Assembly (NCBI GenBank): GCA_018674655.1
Contig: JABGZQ010000026.1
Location: forward strand, 1-39,933
Length of the DNA stretch: 39,933 nt
Source: Fidelibacterota bacterium
Lineage (GTDB): Bacteria; Fidelibacterota; Marinisomatia; Marinisomatales; TCS55
Direction: 5' to 3'
Every line of letters starts with the position of its first letter. The first letter of the stretch is position 1. Shown piece by piece: positions 19,540 through 27,696 of this stretch. A model generated the notes under the pieces. The model saw only the letters and a list, made by a program, of their open reading frames with translations. It searched no databases and was not told where the DNA came from. The position numbers and the translations under genes are program-made.

Positions 19540-19546
19540 GTGAAAC
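19533..19546. other. parS centromere-like site containing the mnmG start codon
   Basis: Perfect GTTTCACGTGAAAC, identical to the site at 17643-17656. On the minus strand its first G is the last base of the mnmE TAG stop and its GTG (19539-19537) is the mnmG start codon. The palindrome therefore fills the whole mnmE-mnmG junction and encodes the first mnmG residues (M-K). Confidence 0.88.
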
Positions 19547-20865
19547 TACTTACCAACACACATTTTATCAAATATATTGTTTAATATTTTATCTGGAGAC
19601 GTTTTGCCCAATAGGGCATCAATGGCATCCAAAGCCGAGCGAACCTCAAAAGAAAGAAGCTCCATATCCAAAACGTCGGATTCAAAAAACGACAGCGCTC
19701 GAGACAGTGCAAAAGAACATTCTTTTATTGAAAGATGCTGCCTGCTTGTGGACAAATAATCTTCTTCTGTGGAAAGCCTGTTTATCCCAAGGTCGTTAAT
19801 TAATCGGCGCTTAAGGGCGTTAATCCCTGCGCCTGACTTGGCCGATATATGTATAATACGACCATCAGTTTTCATTTCGTTTCTCAGATCGGCCTTGTTC
19901 AACACATTGATTGTTGGTAGATCGGACCCTGTGAAGTGTTTTTTGGTTCGGCTATCGGTGAGAGAAATAACTAAATCCGCTCCTTCGATCGCTTTATAAG
20001 TCCTCTTTATCCCCTCTTTTTCTATCGAATTTTTAGCGCCGCGAAGACCGGCCGTATCAACAAACCGAACCGGAACCCCATCAAGTATCAGCTCAACCTC
20101 AATTGTATCTCTTGTGGTGCCGGGCACATTACTTACGATAGCGCGGTCTGATTCAGAAAGGCGGTTTAACAGGGTAGATTTCCCCACGTTTGTCGCCCCA
20201 GCGATAACAACCGTTGCCCCCCCGCTTAACAGTCGACCAAGAGAAAAGGATTTTTGTAATTGGTTAACAGTAAGAGAGATTTTATCTAAATCAACAAAAA
20301 GGGCATTGACATCTAAAGACAAAACATCTTCTTCGGAGATATCCAACAGATGTTCAAGTTGGGAGAGCAATTCAGAAAGAGTCGATTGTATTATATTTAA
20401 TCGGATGGATAGAGACCCGTCAATAATTTTCTGCTGACTTCGAGAGGACTCGATAGATTTTGAGCGAATGAGCGCAGCGACAGCTTCAGCTTGAACGAGG
20501 TCTAGCTTTCCATTTAAAAAGGCCTGGCGGGTAAATTCACCGGGATGGGCTAAGCGACAACCGCGAGCACAAACCGCGCCCACAAGAGCCCCAACAACCG
20601 ACGGGTTCCCATGGGTCGAAATTTCTACCACATCCTCACCAGTATAGGAATTCGGCCCATAGAAGACGGTGACAATACAACGGTCAATTAGATTCCCATT
20701 GAGATCATTTAACGTTGAAAGGGTCGCGAGACGATCGGAAAAAATATTTCGAGAAGATAATTTAGAAAGAATTTGAATAGCGCCGACCCCACTTACTCTG
20801 ACGACAGCGAGACCACTGTGTCCAAAAGGGGTTGATGGGGCAACAATAGTGTCCCCAATGGTCAT
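19546..20865 (-). CDS. mnmE: tRNA modification GTPase MnmE
   Basis: 439 aa, normal length. It is the partner of MnmG in U34 modification. Seen: an N-terminal tetrahydrofolate-binding domain with TGEDVVEISTHGNPSV and HPGEFTRQAFLNGKLDL; an inserted G domain with G1 GATNVGKS at 223-230, the switch motif PGTTRDT, G3 DTAGL and NKAD; and the C-terminal FDKMCVGK, matching the conserved FC[IV]GK end that carries the catalytic Cys. The start overlaps the yidC stop as ATGA, and the stop overlaps the first base of a parS site 6 bases before mnmG. The order yidC-mnmE-mnmG is the ancestral origin-region order. Confidence 0.97.
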   Translation of the reverse strand: MTIGDTIVAPSTPFGHSGLAVVRVSGVGAIQILSKLSSRNIFSDRLATLSTLNDLNGNLIDRCIVTVFYGPNSYTGEDVVEISTHGNPSVVGALVGAVCARGCRLAHPGEFTRQAFLNGKLDLVQAEAVAALIRSKSIESSRSQQKIIDGSLSIRLNIIQSTLSELLSQLEHLLDISEEDVLSLDVNALFVDLDKISLTVNQLQKSFSLGRLLSGGATVVIAGATNVGKSTLLNRLSESDRAIVSNVPGTTRDTIEVELILDGVPVRFVDTAGLRGAKNSIEKEGIKRTYKAIEGADLVISLTDSRTKKHFTGSDLPTINVLNKADLRNEMKTDGRIIHISAKSGAGINALKRRLINDLGINRLSTEEDYLSTSRQHLSIKECSFALSRALSFFESDVLDMELLSFEVRSALDAIDALLGKTSPDKILNNIFDKMCVGK

Positions 20866-22520
20866 TTTTTCTTTGTTCTTTTTGCAGCCACAGGTGGGTT
20901 TTTAGCGGGGGCCGGTGTTAGATATTTTTGCTGGACAATTGAAAGAATATTAAAAACAGAATAATAAAGATTTAAGCCAGAAGGGAAAGAATAAAACAAA
21001 AACAAAAAGAACACATTCATGGCATACATGGTTACCTTTTGTTGGGTTCCAGAAGTCGGGGAAGCCATTAGCTTCTGTTGTAAAAACATTGTTGCCCCCA
21101 TCAAAAACGGTAAGATATTTATGGGAAAACCGGCAACGGTCATTAGGGTGTCAGGGGAACTTAGGTCTGTTATCCACCCAAAAAACGGAGCACCGCGGAA
21201 TTCAATTGTCGTTCTAAACACAGAGAAAAAAGCAATTAAGATTGGCATTTGAAGCAACATAGGAAAACACCCACCCATGGGATTAACGCCCTCCTCTTTA
21301 AACAGATCCATTTGGGCCCGGCTAAATTTTTGAGAATCGTTTTTATATTTTTCTTTTAGCTTTTGTACTTTTGGTTGAATATCCTGCATGCGGCGATTAG
21401 ATTGAAAACTTCGCTTGGTTAATGGGTTAAGCAAAATTTTGACTAAAATTGCAAATATAATTACAACGAGGCCGTAGTTGGGCACCATGTTATACATCTT
21501 AGATAAAGACCAGGTAACCAGACGACCAAGGGGACGAATGATCGCCCAACCCAATTCCATTGTTTCTTCGAGGCCCACGCCCAAAGCGGTTATTCTGCCA
21601 TATTCTAAAGGCCCTATGTATAAATCAAAGCGACCACTTTGCGCTGTGCTTTGTCTTAATTCTGTCGAAAAAATAGGGCGCTTGCCATCAACAAAACCAC
21701 GCACAACGCCACCCACGCCCGGCGCCTCCGGAATTATTGCGGAAATAAAATATTTAGTTTTTGTCGCGGTCCAATTTGTTTTTCCTGTTTGTTTTTCTTC
21801 TGTTGTTTGACCCGCCTTTACAGAAGGTTTTAATAGCTCATCGCCCAAGTAGGCATATCCTTTAAAATGGGTGAACTCATCTTTTTGATTTTTTTCAGTT
21901 GGCGCCAGCCCACCATTCCAATGAAGGCTGTATTGGGCACGCGATAGATAACGATCTGGAGAGTCAAACCCAACCTCTAACCCAATCTTGTAAGTCTTTG
22001 GATAAAAAGTAAATCGTTTAGTTATGATATGGTTTTCAAATTTGGTTTTAAATGTTAACGATTTCTGTTTAGCCGTTGCGTCAATCTTGGACTCAGAATT
22101 AACAGCAGACCAATTGTTAGTCAATGAAACAGCGTCACCATCAAGCGAGACAAACTTTAAAAGCAAATTCTCTTTATTATATTTATCAACGATATTGACC
22201 TTGGAGGAATCGTATTTAGAATATTTTTCGAGAATATATTTTGAAAAAGAACCGCCGTTCAAATTAGAAAGAGTCGTCGTGTACAGTCCGTTTCTAACGA
22301 CGAATTCCCGAGATGGAACTGTTGGAGAAAGAGCGGATTCCCGATTTTGTATTATCGGATCCCTATAGCCTTCTTTTTTTTCTGTAGAAAAGGTGGGGGT
22401 GGACACCGTTGAATCAACATCGGAGTTCATGGTGGGTGGAGCCACCATATCCATATACCACGGCGTAAAAATTAAAACGACAGCGATAAGGGCAAAAGCA
22501 AGAAGTGTTTTTCTATCCAT
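20862..22520 (-). CDS. yidC: Membrane protein insertase YidC
   Basis: 552 aa, the long Gram-negative form (E. coli 548). Order: an N-terminal signal anchor (LLAFALIAVVLIFTPWYM), a large periplasmic beta-sandwich domain (about 60-330), then the conserved 60KD_IMP insertase core with membrane helices. Diagnostic parts are NYGLVVIIFAILVKILLNPL with the conserved positively charged groove region, the helical hairpin QPKVQKLKEKYKND, NPMGGCFPMLLQMPILIAFF, and the last helices before a Lys-rich ribosome-interacting tail (AAKRTKKK). It inserts inner-membrane proteins alone or with Sec. No rnpA or yidD lies between it and rpmH, only 77 bp. Confidence 0.97.
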   Translation of the reverse strand: MDRKTLLAFALIAVVLIFTPWYMDMVAPPTMNSDVDSTVSTPTFSTEKKEGYRDPIIQNRESALSPTVPSREFVVRNGLYTTTLSNLNGGSFSKYILEKYSKYDSSKVNIVDKYNKENLLLKFVSLDGDAVSLTNNWSAVNSESKIDATAKQKSLTFKTKFENHIITKRFTFYPKTYKIGLEVGFDSPDRYLSRAQYSLHWNGGLAPTEKNQKDEFTHFKGYAYLGDELLKPSVKAGQTTEEKQTGKTNWTATKTKYFISAIIPEAPGVGGVVRGFVDGKRPIFSTELRQSTAQSGRFDLYIGPLEYGRITALGVGLEETMELGWAIIRPLGRLVTWSLSKMYNMVPNYGLVVIIFAILVKILLNPLTKRSFQSNRRMQDIQPKVQKLKEKYKNDSQKFSRAQMDLFKEEGVNPMGGCFPMLLQMPILIAFFSVFRTTIEFRGAPFFGWITDLSSPDTLMTVAGFPINILPFLMGATMFLQQKLMASPTSGTQQKVTMYAMNVFFLFLFYSFPSGLNLYYSVFNILSIVQQKYLTPAPAKNPPVAAKRTKKK

Positions 22521-22597
22521 GAGTTGTTAGGCTAACACCACCCAACACAGAAGTTGGATTGGCGATGATTTAACACGCCCGAAAGGAAGGAAACCCA

Positions 22598-22732
22598 TTA
22601 AGCAGAAAGGGATTTTCTGCCTTTTTTACGTCGGCGGGCCAATACTTTTTTTCCACCAACGGAAGACATCCTAGACCGAAAGCCGTGTTTATTTTTTCTT
22701 TTTCTTTTACTTGGTTGATATGTGCGCTTCAT
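22598..22732 (-). CDS. rpmH: 50S ribosomal protein L34
   Basis: 44 aa. It begins [19 protein letters not shown] and ends in a Lys/Arg-rich tail, the classic L34 sequence (large ribosomal subunit). A longer open frame extends upstream to 22867, but the L34 homology starts exactly at this ATG and GGAG (minus strand, 22738-22741) sits 5 bases before it. It is divergent from dnaA, as in most bacteria. The 181 bp between them holds its promoter and the dnaA DnaA boxes. Confidence 0.97.
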   Translation of the reverse strand: MKRTYQPSKRKRKNKHGFRSRMSSVGGKKVLARRRKKGRKSLSA

Positions 22733-22886
22733 TGTTTCTCCAAAATTAGCCCGGGAAAATAACAAAAATATCTCAACAAGACCAAAGAAAACGTCGAAAA
22801 GTTGAATGTGAGAAAAAAAACTAAAAAGAGACAAAAAGGCAATTGATGTGATATAAAAAAAGGCCATAAATTGAGTACAACCTAAT

Positions 22887-22906
22887 TGTGGAAAACATGT
22901 GGAAAA
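22887..22906. promoter_or_regulatory. Pair of DnaA-box-like sites at the dnaA 5' end
   Basis: TGTGGAAAA occurs at 22887-22895 and 22898-22906, in the same orientation and spaced 11 bp start to start, about one helical turn. The same variant occurs twice in the putative oriC. The second copy lies 7 bases before the dnaA ATG, so DnaA binding here would be expected to repress its own gene. Confidence 0.65.
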
Positions 22907-22913
22907 CTATACA

Positions 22914-24263
22914 ATGACGCACACCGATCTTTGGAAAACAACAAAAGAAAATTTAAAAAAAACTCACCCTCAGCACGCCTTTTCGACTTGGTTTGAACCC
23001 ATTACATCAATTGCCCTAAACAATAACAACCTTATTTTGGAGGTACCCAACCAATTCTTTTTTGAATGGATTCAGTCTCACTATAAAAAATCAATTCAAA
23101 AACAAACGGAAGAAGCGTTTGGCGGTACGATTAATATTAAATATACAGTCACGCCAGAAAACAACGAATCAGAAAAAGAGAAAAACCAAATCCGAGCAAA
23201 AGCGCATTCGGAAACACCAAAACAAAAGCTAAAAAATATTAACCGGCATTACACCTTCTCGTCTTTTATTGAGGGCTCTCACAACCAATTTGCAAAAGCT
23301 GCGGCGCTTAGCACCGTAGAGTCGTTGGGAAACAAAGCATTTAATCCTTTGGTTATTTATGGGGGCGTAGGCATGGGGAAGACACACCTGCTCCATGCAA
23401 TAGGAAACAAAACTATAACAGAGAAACCTGGAAAAACAATTGTTTGCGCTTCAAGTGAAAAATTTACGCTAGACTTCATTTCTTCAATACAAAAGAATAA
23501 AACCGTGGAGTTTTCAAAATCATATAGAAAAGCTGATGTTTTATTAATCGATGATATACAATTTTTTCAGGGAAAGGAACAAACACAAGAACAGTTTTTT
23601 CACACGTTTAACGAGCTGTTTCAAAATGGAAAACAAATTGTTATGACTGCCGATAGATACCCTGGAGAGATGGTGGGGTTACAGGATCGGCTGTTATCTC
23701 GATTTAAATCTGGTCTATCGGTCGATATACAGCCACCAGATTTTGAAACGCGGGTGGCAATTGTTATGGAAAAAGCGGAACAAAACGGATTGAAATTGTC
23801 GTATGATATAATTGAGCTTATTGGTACACACATTAAAAAGAACATTAGAGACATAGAAAGCACAATAATTAGGCTGCTCGCCCACTCGTCGTTATCAAAT
23901 ACAGAAATCGACTACAGCTTAACAAAAAAGGTGATAAAAGAAAGATTGGGAAAAAGCGCAATAACAGACTTAACCGTTGAAGATATCGTAAGAAGAGTTT
24001 CAGAAACTACCCACATAAAAGAACGAGAAATTGTTGGCGCAAGTCGAAAAATGGAAATTACAGAAGCAAGGCAAATATCAATTTACTTGTGTCGTGAAAT
24101 ATTGGGCACCCCGCTGGTAAGCATCGGAATGCATTTCGGCGGTAGAGATCATTCCACCGTTTTGCACGCATGCAAAGTTATTGGAAGTAAAACAAAAAAA
24201 GACCACCGTATTGGCGCATTAGTTGGAGAATTAAAAAACGAACTATCTTTTGCTTTAAATTAA
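22914..24263 (+). CDS. dnaA: Chromosomal replication initiator protein DnaA
   Basis: 449 aa. Domain I has the WF motif (STWFEPI). A Lys/Glu-rich linker lies at about 82-110. The AAA+ domain III has Walker A GGVGMGKT at 150-157, Walker B LLIDD at 210-214 and a sensor region, with PPDFETRVAI following. Domain IV is the DNA-binding helix-turn-helix with SRKMEITEARQISIYLCRE and FGGRDHSTVLHACK, including the conserved RDHST base-contact loop. A GTG at 22899 would add five residues, but it lies inside a DnaA-box-like site; ATG 22914 gives the usual N-terminus. The gene stands alone: dnaN and recF are not downstream but about 10 kb to the left on the other strand. Confidence 0.98.
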   Translation: MTHTDLWKTTKENLKKTHPQHAFSTWFEPITSIALNNNNLILEVPNQFFFEWIQSHYKKSIQKQTEEAFGGTINIKYTVTPENNESEKEKNQIRAKAHSETPKQKLKNINRHYTFSSFIEGSHNQFAKAAALSTVESLGNKAFNPLVIYGGVGMGKTHLLHAIGNKTITEKPGKTIVCASSEKFTLDFISSIQKNKTVEFSKSYRKADVLLIDDIQFFQGKEQTQEQFFHTFNELFQNGKQIVMTADRYPGEMVGLQDRLLSRFKSGLSVDIQPPDFETRVAIVMEKAEQNGLKLSYDIIELIGTHIKKNIRDIESTIIRLLAHSSLSNTEIDYSLTKKVIKERLGKSAITDLTVEDIVRRVSETTHIKEREIVGASRKMEITEARQISIYLCREILGTPLVSIGMHFGGRDHSTVLHACKVIGSKTKKDHRIGALVGELKNELSFALN

Positions 24264-24273
24264 AGCCGGAAAA

Positions 24274-24828
24274 TCATTCGTCGTTATCTTCATTATAATA
24301 GTCATAATAATCTGAATAATATTCCGCCTGAGCTGCGGCGCTAAAATCCTCATAGTTATCACCCTCAGGCGCCGAAACCTCCTTCTCCGGTTCTTCGTCA
24401 TTGCGGTCACCGACAAAACCAAGATCTTTATGAGAAGGTGGGGCGTCCGACCTTAAAGCCGTAGAAGAAAGGGTTGGGCGAGTATTGTTCCGAAACAATA
24501 CGCCCAACAAAAAAGAGAAAAACAGCAAAAGAATAGAGAATATTGCCCCCTCAGGTATAAAGACCAACCCACCAAACATATTCTGATCTAAGCCGTAATT
24601 TAAAAAGACTGCGGCGGACAGAAGAAACCCAAAGAGTATAATTACATTTCCGGCGACATCCGGAAGGTCGGACTGCATAATAGCTGCATATAAAAACCAA
24701 ACCAAAACACCGGCAATCGCAAAAAAGATTCCGAGCAAATAGTTCTCAGATAGAACCGAAGCAAAAAAAGCAATAATGGCTAGCGCCGGTATTAGAAAAC
24801 CGACACCAACCCGGATGTTGTTATTCAT
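24274..24828 (-). CDS. Integral membrane protein with an acidic, tyrosine-rich C-terminal tail
   Basis: I do not recognise a family. From ATG 24828 it is 184 aa; a TTG at 24906 would add 26 residues without homology to judge by. Four hydrophobic segments are visible: LIPALAIIAFFASVL, LLGIFFAIAGVLVWFLYAAI, VAGNVIILFGFLLSAAVFL and FIPEGAIFSILLLFFSFLLGVLF. A hydrophilic tail of about 60 residues follows, ending in a run dominated by Asp, Glu, Tyr and Asn. It is convergent with dnaA (10-bp gap) and divergent from the lipid A operon. On the minus strand a TATAAT-like element precedes it. Confidence 0.7.
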   Translation of the reverse strand: MNNNIRVGVGFLIPALAIIAFFASVLSENYLLGIFFAIAGVLVWFLYAAIMQSDLPDVAGNVIILFGFLLSAAVFLNYGLDQNMFGGLVFIPEGAIFSILLLFFSFLLGVLFRNNTRPTLSSTALRSDAPPSHKDLGFVGDRNDEEPEKEVSAPEGDNYEDFSAAAQAEYYSDYYDYYNEDNDE

Positions 24829-24961
24829 AATAAAACACGATGTTAAGTGTAAATTGATCCCCGAGATTATCTTCGGAAAATTGCCCATTAAAGGAGTAAA
24901 ATGCAAGTGTTTATACTATTATATATCCGCTGTAATTTTACCCCCTTAATTTCAAACTATC

Positions 24962-25957
24962 ATGGTAAATATGAGTAAAAGTACAAAGATTGGCGTAATT
25001 GGCGTTGGCCACCTTGGCTATCACCACACAAAACATTATGCCCAACTAAAGGGCGCAGATCTCGTTGGTATTTATGATTCCAATCAAAAGGCGGCAAAAG
25101 AAACAGCACGCCGGTTTAATACAAAACCGTTTAAATCAATGGCTTCCATGATAAAAGAAGTAGATGCCGTATCCATCGTTACACCAACAGAAAGCCACAA
25201 GGATATAGCAGAGACGTGCATCAAAAACGGGAAACATGTTTTTATTGAAAAACCAATTGCAAAAACAGTGGAAGAGGCAGATAGGATTCTCGAGGTTGGA
25301 AATAAATACAATGCGATAATCCAAGTAGGACACATAGAAAGATTAAATCCAGCGCTAATACCGCTTTCAAGTTTCGACCTCACCCCTAAATATATTGAGG
25401 TACAACGCCTCGCGCCATACATGAGCCGAGGAACAGATGTGCCGGTGGTGCTTGATTTAATGATTCATGACATCGATCTGATCTTGGCTTTTGTAAAATC
25501 ACCCGTAGAAGAAATTCAAGCAAACGGCGTTTCAATAATGACGGAATCAGTGGACATAGCAAACGCCAGAATTCGATTTAAAAATGGTACCATCGCCAAC
25601 ATAACATCTAGTCGCGTTGCAAAAGACCGCGTTAGAAAACTAAAGGTTTTTCAACAGGATTTATATATCACGATCGATTTTTTGATCGGACTTACTGAAA
25701 TATATAAAGTGATGGACAGCAACCAAGCAGATCCCAAGGCCGTTATGTCTGCACCCCTACTATCAAACGGAAAAAGCCGGCAAATATTATATGAAAAACC
25801 GGAAATTAAACAGCACGATGCGTTAAAAATGGAACTAGAAAATTTTATAGAGTCTATTCAGGGCAAGGCCACCCCGATCGTTGATGGCGCCGCCGGTAGA
25901 AACGCCCTAGATCTCGCAATTCAAATACACGATAAAATATTAGAGGGTTTGAAATAA
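24962..25957 (+). CDS. Gfo/Idh/MocA family NAD(P)-dependent oxidoreductase (GnnA candidate)
   Basis: 331 aa. Rossmann motif GVIGVGHLGYHH at 11-22; the family signature EKP at 96-98 (HVFIEKPIA, catalytic Lys97); and a second catalytic region with H169 and D172 (LMIHDIDLIL). Family members oxidise sugars or sugar nucleotides. It heads an operon with lpxB and lpxK, and some bacteria use a Gfo/Idh/MocA enzyme, GnnA, to oxidise UDP-GlcNAc at C3 before transamination by GnnB, making amide-linked lipid A. By context I infer a GnnA-like role, but GnnB and lpxA are not in the window. ATG 24962 or ATG 24971 could be used; neither has a Shine-Dalgarno site. Confidence 0.85.
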   Translation: MVNMSKSTKIGVIGVGHLGYHHTKHYAQLKGADLVGIYDSNQKAAKETARRFNTKPFKSMASMIKEVDAVSIVTPTESHKDIAETCIKNGKHVFIEKPIAKTVEEADRILEVGNKYNAIIQVGHIERLNPALIPLSSFDLTPKYIEVQRLAPYMSRGTDVPVVLDLMIHDIDLILAFVKSPVEEIQANGVSIMTESVDIANARIRFKNGTIANITSSRVAKDRVRKLKVFQQDLYITIDFLIGLTEIYKVMDSNQADPKAVMSAPLLSNGKSRQILYEKPEIKQHDALKMELENFIESIQGKATPIVDGAAGRNALDLAIQIHDKILEGLK

Positions 25958-26535
25958 TGGATATTAGAAATTTTTTATTTAAATACAGAAGCTATACACC
26001 AATTCCTATTGGTATTATGATTGTTTATTTTGCACGCCAAGATAGCGCACTTTTATTGATTGGGGTTCCTTTTTTGCTTTTAGGGGAATCGATTCGCGTG
26101 TGGGCAGTATCATATGCTGGGGGCGAAACCAGAACGCGAAGGGTGGGCGCGCCGGCGCTGTGTTCATCGGGGCCATTTGCCTTTGTAAGGAATCCCCTTT
26201 ATTTAGGTAACATGTTTATGTATTTAGGTATAGTCTTTATTGCCGGATCAGCAAACATATGGCTAATGGTTGCAACAACATTAGCGTTTTTTTTGGTTCA
26301 ATACTCTTTGATTGTATCACTAGAAGAGGAGACGCTGGGGGCGATATTTGGACAAGAATATGAAGAATATAGAAGCAACGTTCCCGCTATTTTTCCTAGA
26401 CTCTCTCGGTGGGATACGCGCGATAAAAGGAAACCGACAAGCATGTTAAAAACGATAAAGACAGAAAAACGAACCCTTCAGAACGTTATCTTTATTCTTT
26501 TATTAATTTTTTTACGAACCCAGGCGCTTTCTTAA
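25957..26535 (+). CDS. Isoprenylcysteine carboxyl methyltransferase / PEMT-family membrane protein
   Basis: 192 aa with about four membrane segments (for example LLLIGVPFLLLGESI and MFMYLGIVFIAGSANIWLMV). The family core is clear: GPFAFVRNPLYLGN, then EEETLGAIFGQEYEEYRSNVPAIFP, which builds the SAM-binding site in ICMT-like methyltransferases. Substrates range from prenylcysteine to phospholipids and small lipids. Its position in a lipid A operon suggests a lipid or envelope substrate (inference). A hydrophobic C-terminal end follows a basic linker. The start overlaps the previous stop by one base (TAATG). Confidence 0.85.
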   Translation: MDIRNFLFKYRSYTPIPIGIMIVYFARQDSALLLIGVPFLLLGESIRVWAVSYAGGETRTRRVGAPALCSSGPFAFVRNPLYLGNMFMYLGIVFIAGSANIWLMVATTLAFFLVQYSLIVSLEEETLGAIFGQEYEEYRSNVPAIFPRLSRWDTRDKRKPTSMLKTIKTEKRTLQNVIFILLLIFLRTQALS

Positions 26536-26553
26536 GATTACACGGGGCCTTGC

Positions 26554-27696
26554 TTGGTTAACCCCCAAAACAAATTAAAGAACCCAACCTTTTTTATTGT
26601 AGCCGGAGAAGTTTCGGGAGATCTTCATGGTGCGCAATTAATAAATGCAATTAAAAACAGATGTCCCCAAAGTCGTTTTGTAGGTCATGGCGGCGATAAA
26701 ATGACAGAGGCGGGGCTTGAAAGAATCATCCACATAGATCGATTGGCCATTATGGGGTTTTCAGAGGTGATTAAGCATTTGCCGTTTATGATGAGGGCAA
26801 TGAAAGAGTCTTTAGCCATAGTGCGGAAACTTAAACCCGATAGAATTATATTAATTGATTACCCGGGATTTAACTTGCGACTAGCAAAAAAAATCCACGG
26901 CATGAAACTGCCAGTCACTTATTTTATTCTGCCGCAACTTTGGGCGTGGAAAGAAAATAGAATCAAAACATTTAAAAAACACATTGACCAAGCCCTAAGC
27001 ATTTTTCCTTTTGAAAAAGATTGGTTTGAAAAACACGGTGTTACTGTGAACTTTGTTGGGCACCCGTTTTCAGAAATTGAAGCGCCGAAAATAAAAAAAG
27101 AAAAATTTCTATTAAAACACAACTTAAACACCACCGATCAAATATTGGTTCTTTTGCCCGGTAGCCGCCAACAAGAAATTGATAAGCACTGGGATATCTG
27201 TTGGAAAACGGTTGCGCTGTTGCGCTACCAGAAACCAAACTTAAAGGTAATCGTTGGAAAAGCGAGCGGCGTTGTGATTCCCCAAAAGATACAGGGACTG
27301 TTGTTCGAAGAAGATGAAATTCGTGCGGCCATGGCCTTTGGAACGGCGGCCCTAACAGCCTCGGGAACAGCGACCCTTGAATGTGCCGCCCTAGACATAC
27401 CACAAGTCGTATTTTATAAACTTTCAAGAATCTCAGGAATCATAGCAAAGAAACTTAACAAAGCGCCATTTGCAGCAATGGTAAATCTAATTGCTGGTAA
27501 GAAAGTGGTGCCGGAGTTTTTACAAAAAGACGCAACAGAAAAAAACATTGCCGCTGCACTAAGTCCGCTTCTTGAGTCTTCACACAAAAGAAGGGCAATG
27601 TTAAGCGGGTATAACGAAATCAGAAGATCTCTTGGGATTCCGGGGGTGTATCTTCGCGCAGCAGATCTCATATTAAAAAAAACATCTCATGGCTAA
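26554..27696 (+). CDS. lpxB: Lipid-A-disaccharide synthase
   Basis: 380 aa, normal for LpxB (E. coli 382). It condenses UDP-2,3-diacylglucosamine with lipid X to form the tetra-acyl disaccharide 1-phosphate on the cytoplasmic face. Signatures: VAGEVSGDLHGAQLI at 16-30, MGFSEVIKHLP, IDYPGFNLRLAKK, YFILPQLWAWKENR, LPGSRQQEI and TASGTATLECA. The start is TTG 26554: the same frame carries the stop of the preceding gene only six codons upstream and there is no ATG until residue 50. The weak start and short gap suggest coupling to the upstream methyltransferase gene. It overlaps the DUF374 gene by 8 bp. Confidence 0.96.
   Translation: MVNPQNKLKNPTFFIVAGEVSGDLHGAQLINAIKNRCPQSRFVGHGGDKMTEAGLERIIHIDRLAIMGFSEVIKHLPFMMRAMKESLAIVRKLKPDRIILIDYPGFNLRLAKKIHGMKLPVTYFILPQLWAWKENRIKTFKKHIDQALSIFPFEKDWFEKHGVTVNFVGHPFSEIEAPKIKKEKFLLKHNLNTTDQILVLLPGSRQQEIDKHWDICWKTVALLRYQKPNLKVIVGKASGVVIPQKIQGLLFEEDEIRAAMAFGTAALTASGTATLECAALDIPQVVFYKLSRISGIIAKKLNKAPFAAMVNLIAGKKVVPEFLQKDATEKNIAAALSPLLESSHKRRAMLSGYNEIRRSLGIPGVYLRAADLILKKTSHG

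Noticed and set aside
22733-22867. Upstream in-frame extension of rpmH giving an 89-aa protein
   Set aside because: L34 homology begins exactly at the internal ATG with a good GGAG; the extension is AT-rich intergenic sequence read by chance.
22733-22913. rpmH-dnaA intergenic region as the main oriC
   Set aside because: It has only two DnaA-box-like sites and no clear AT-only 13-mer array; the 12661-13036 region is richer. It remains a possible second origin element.
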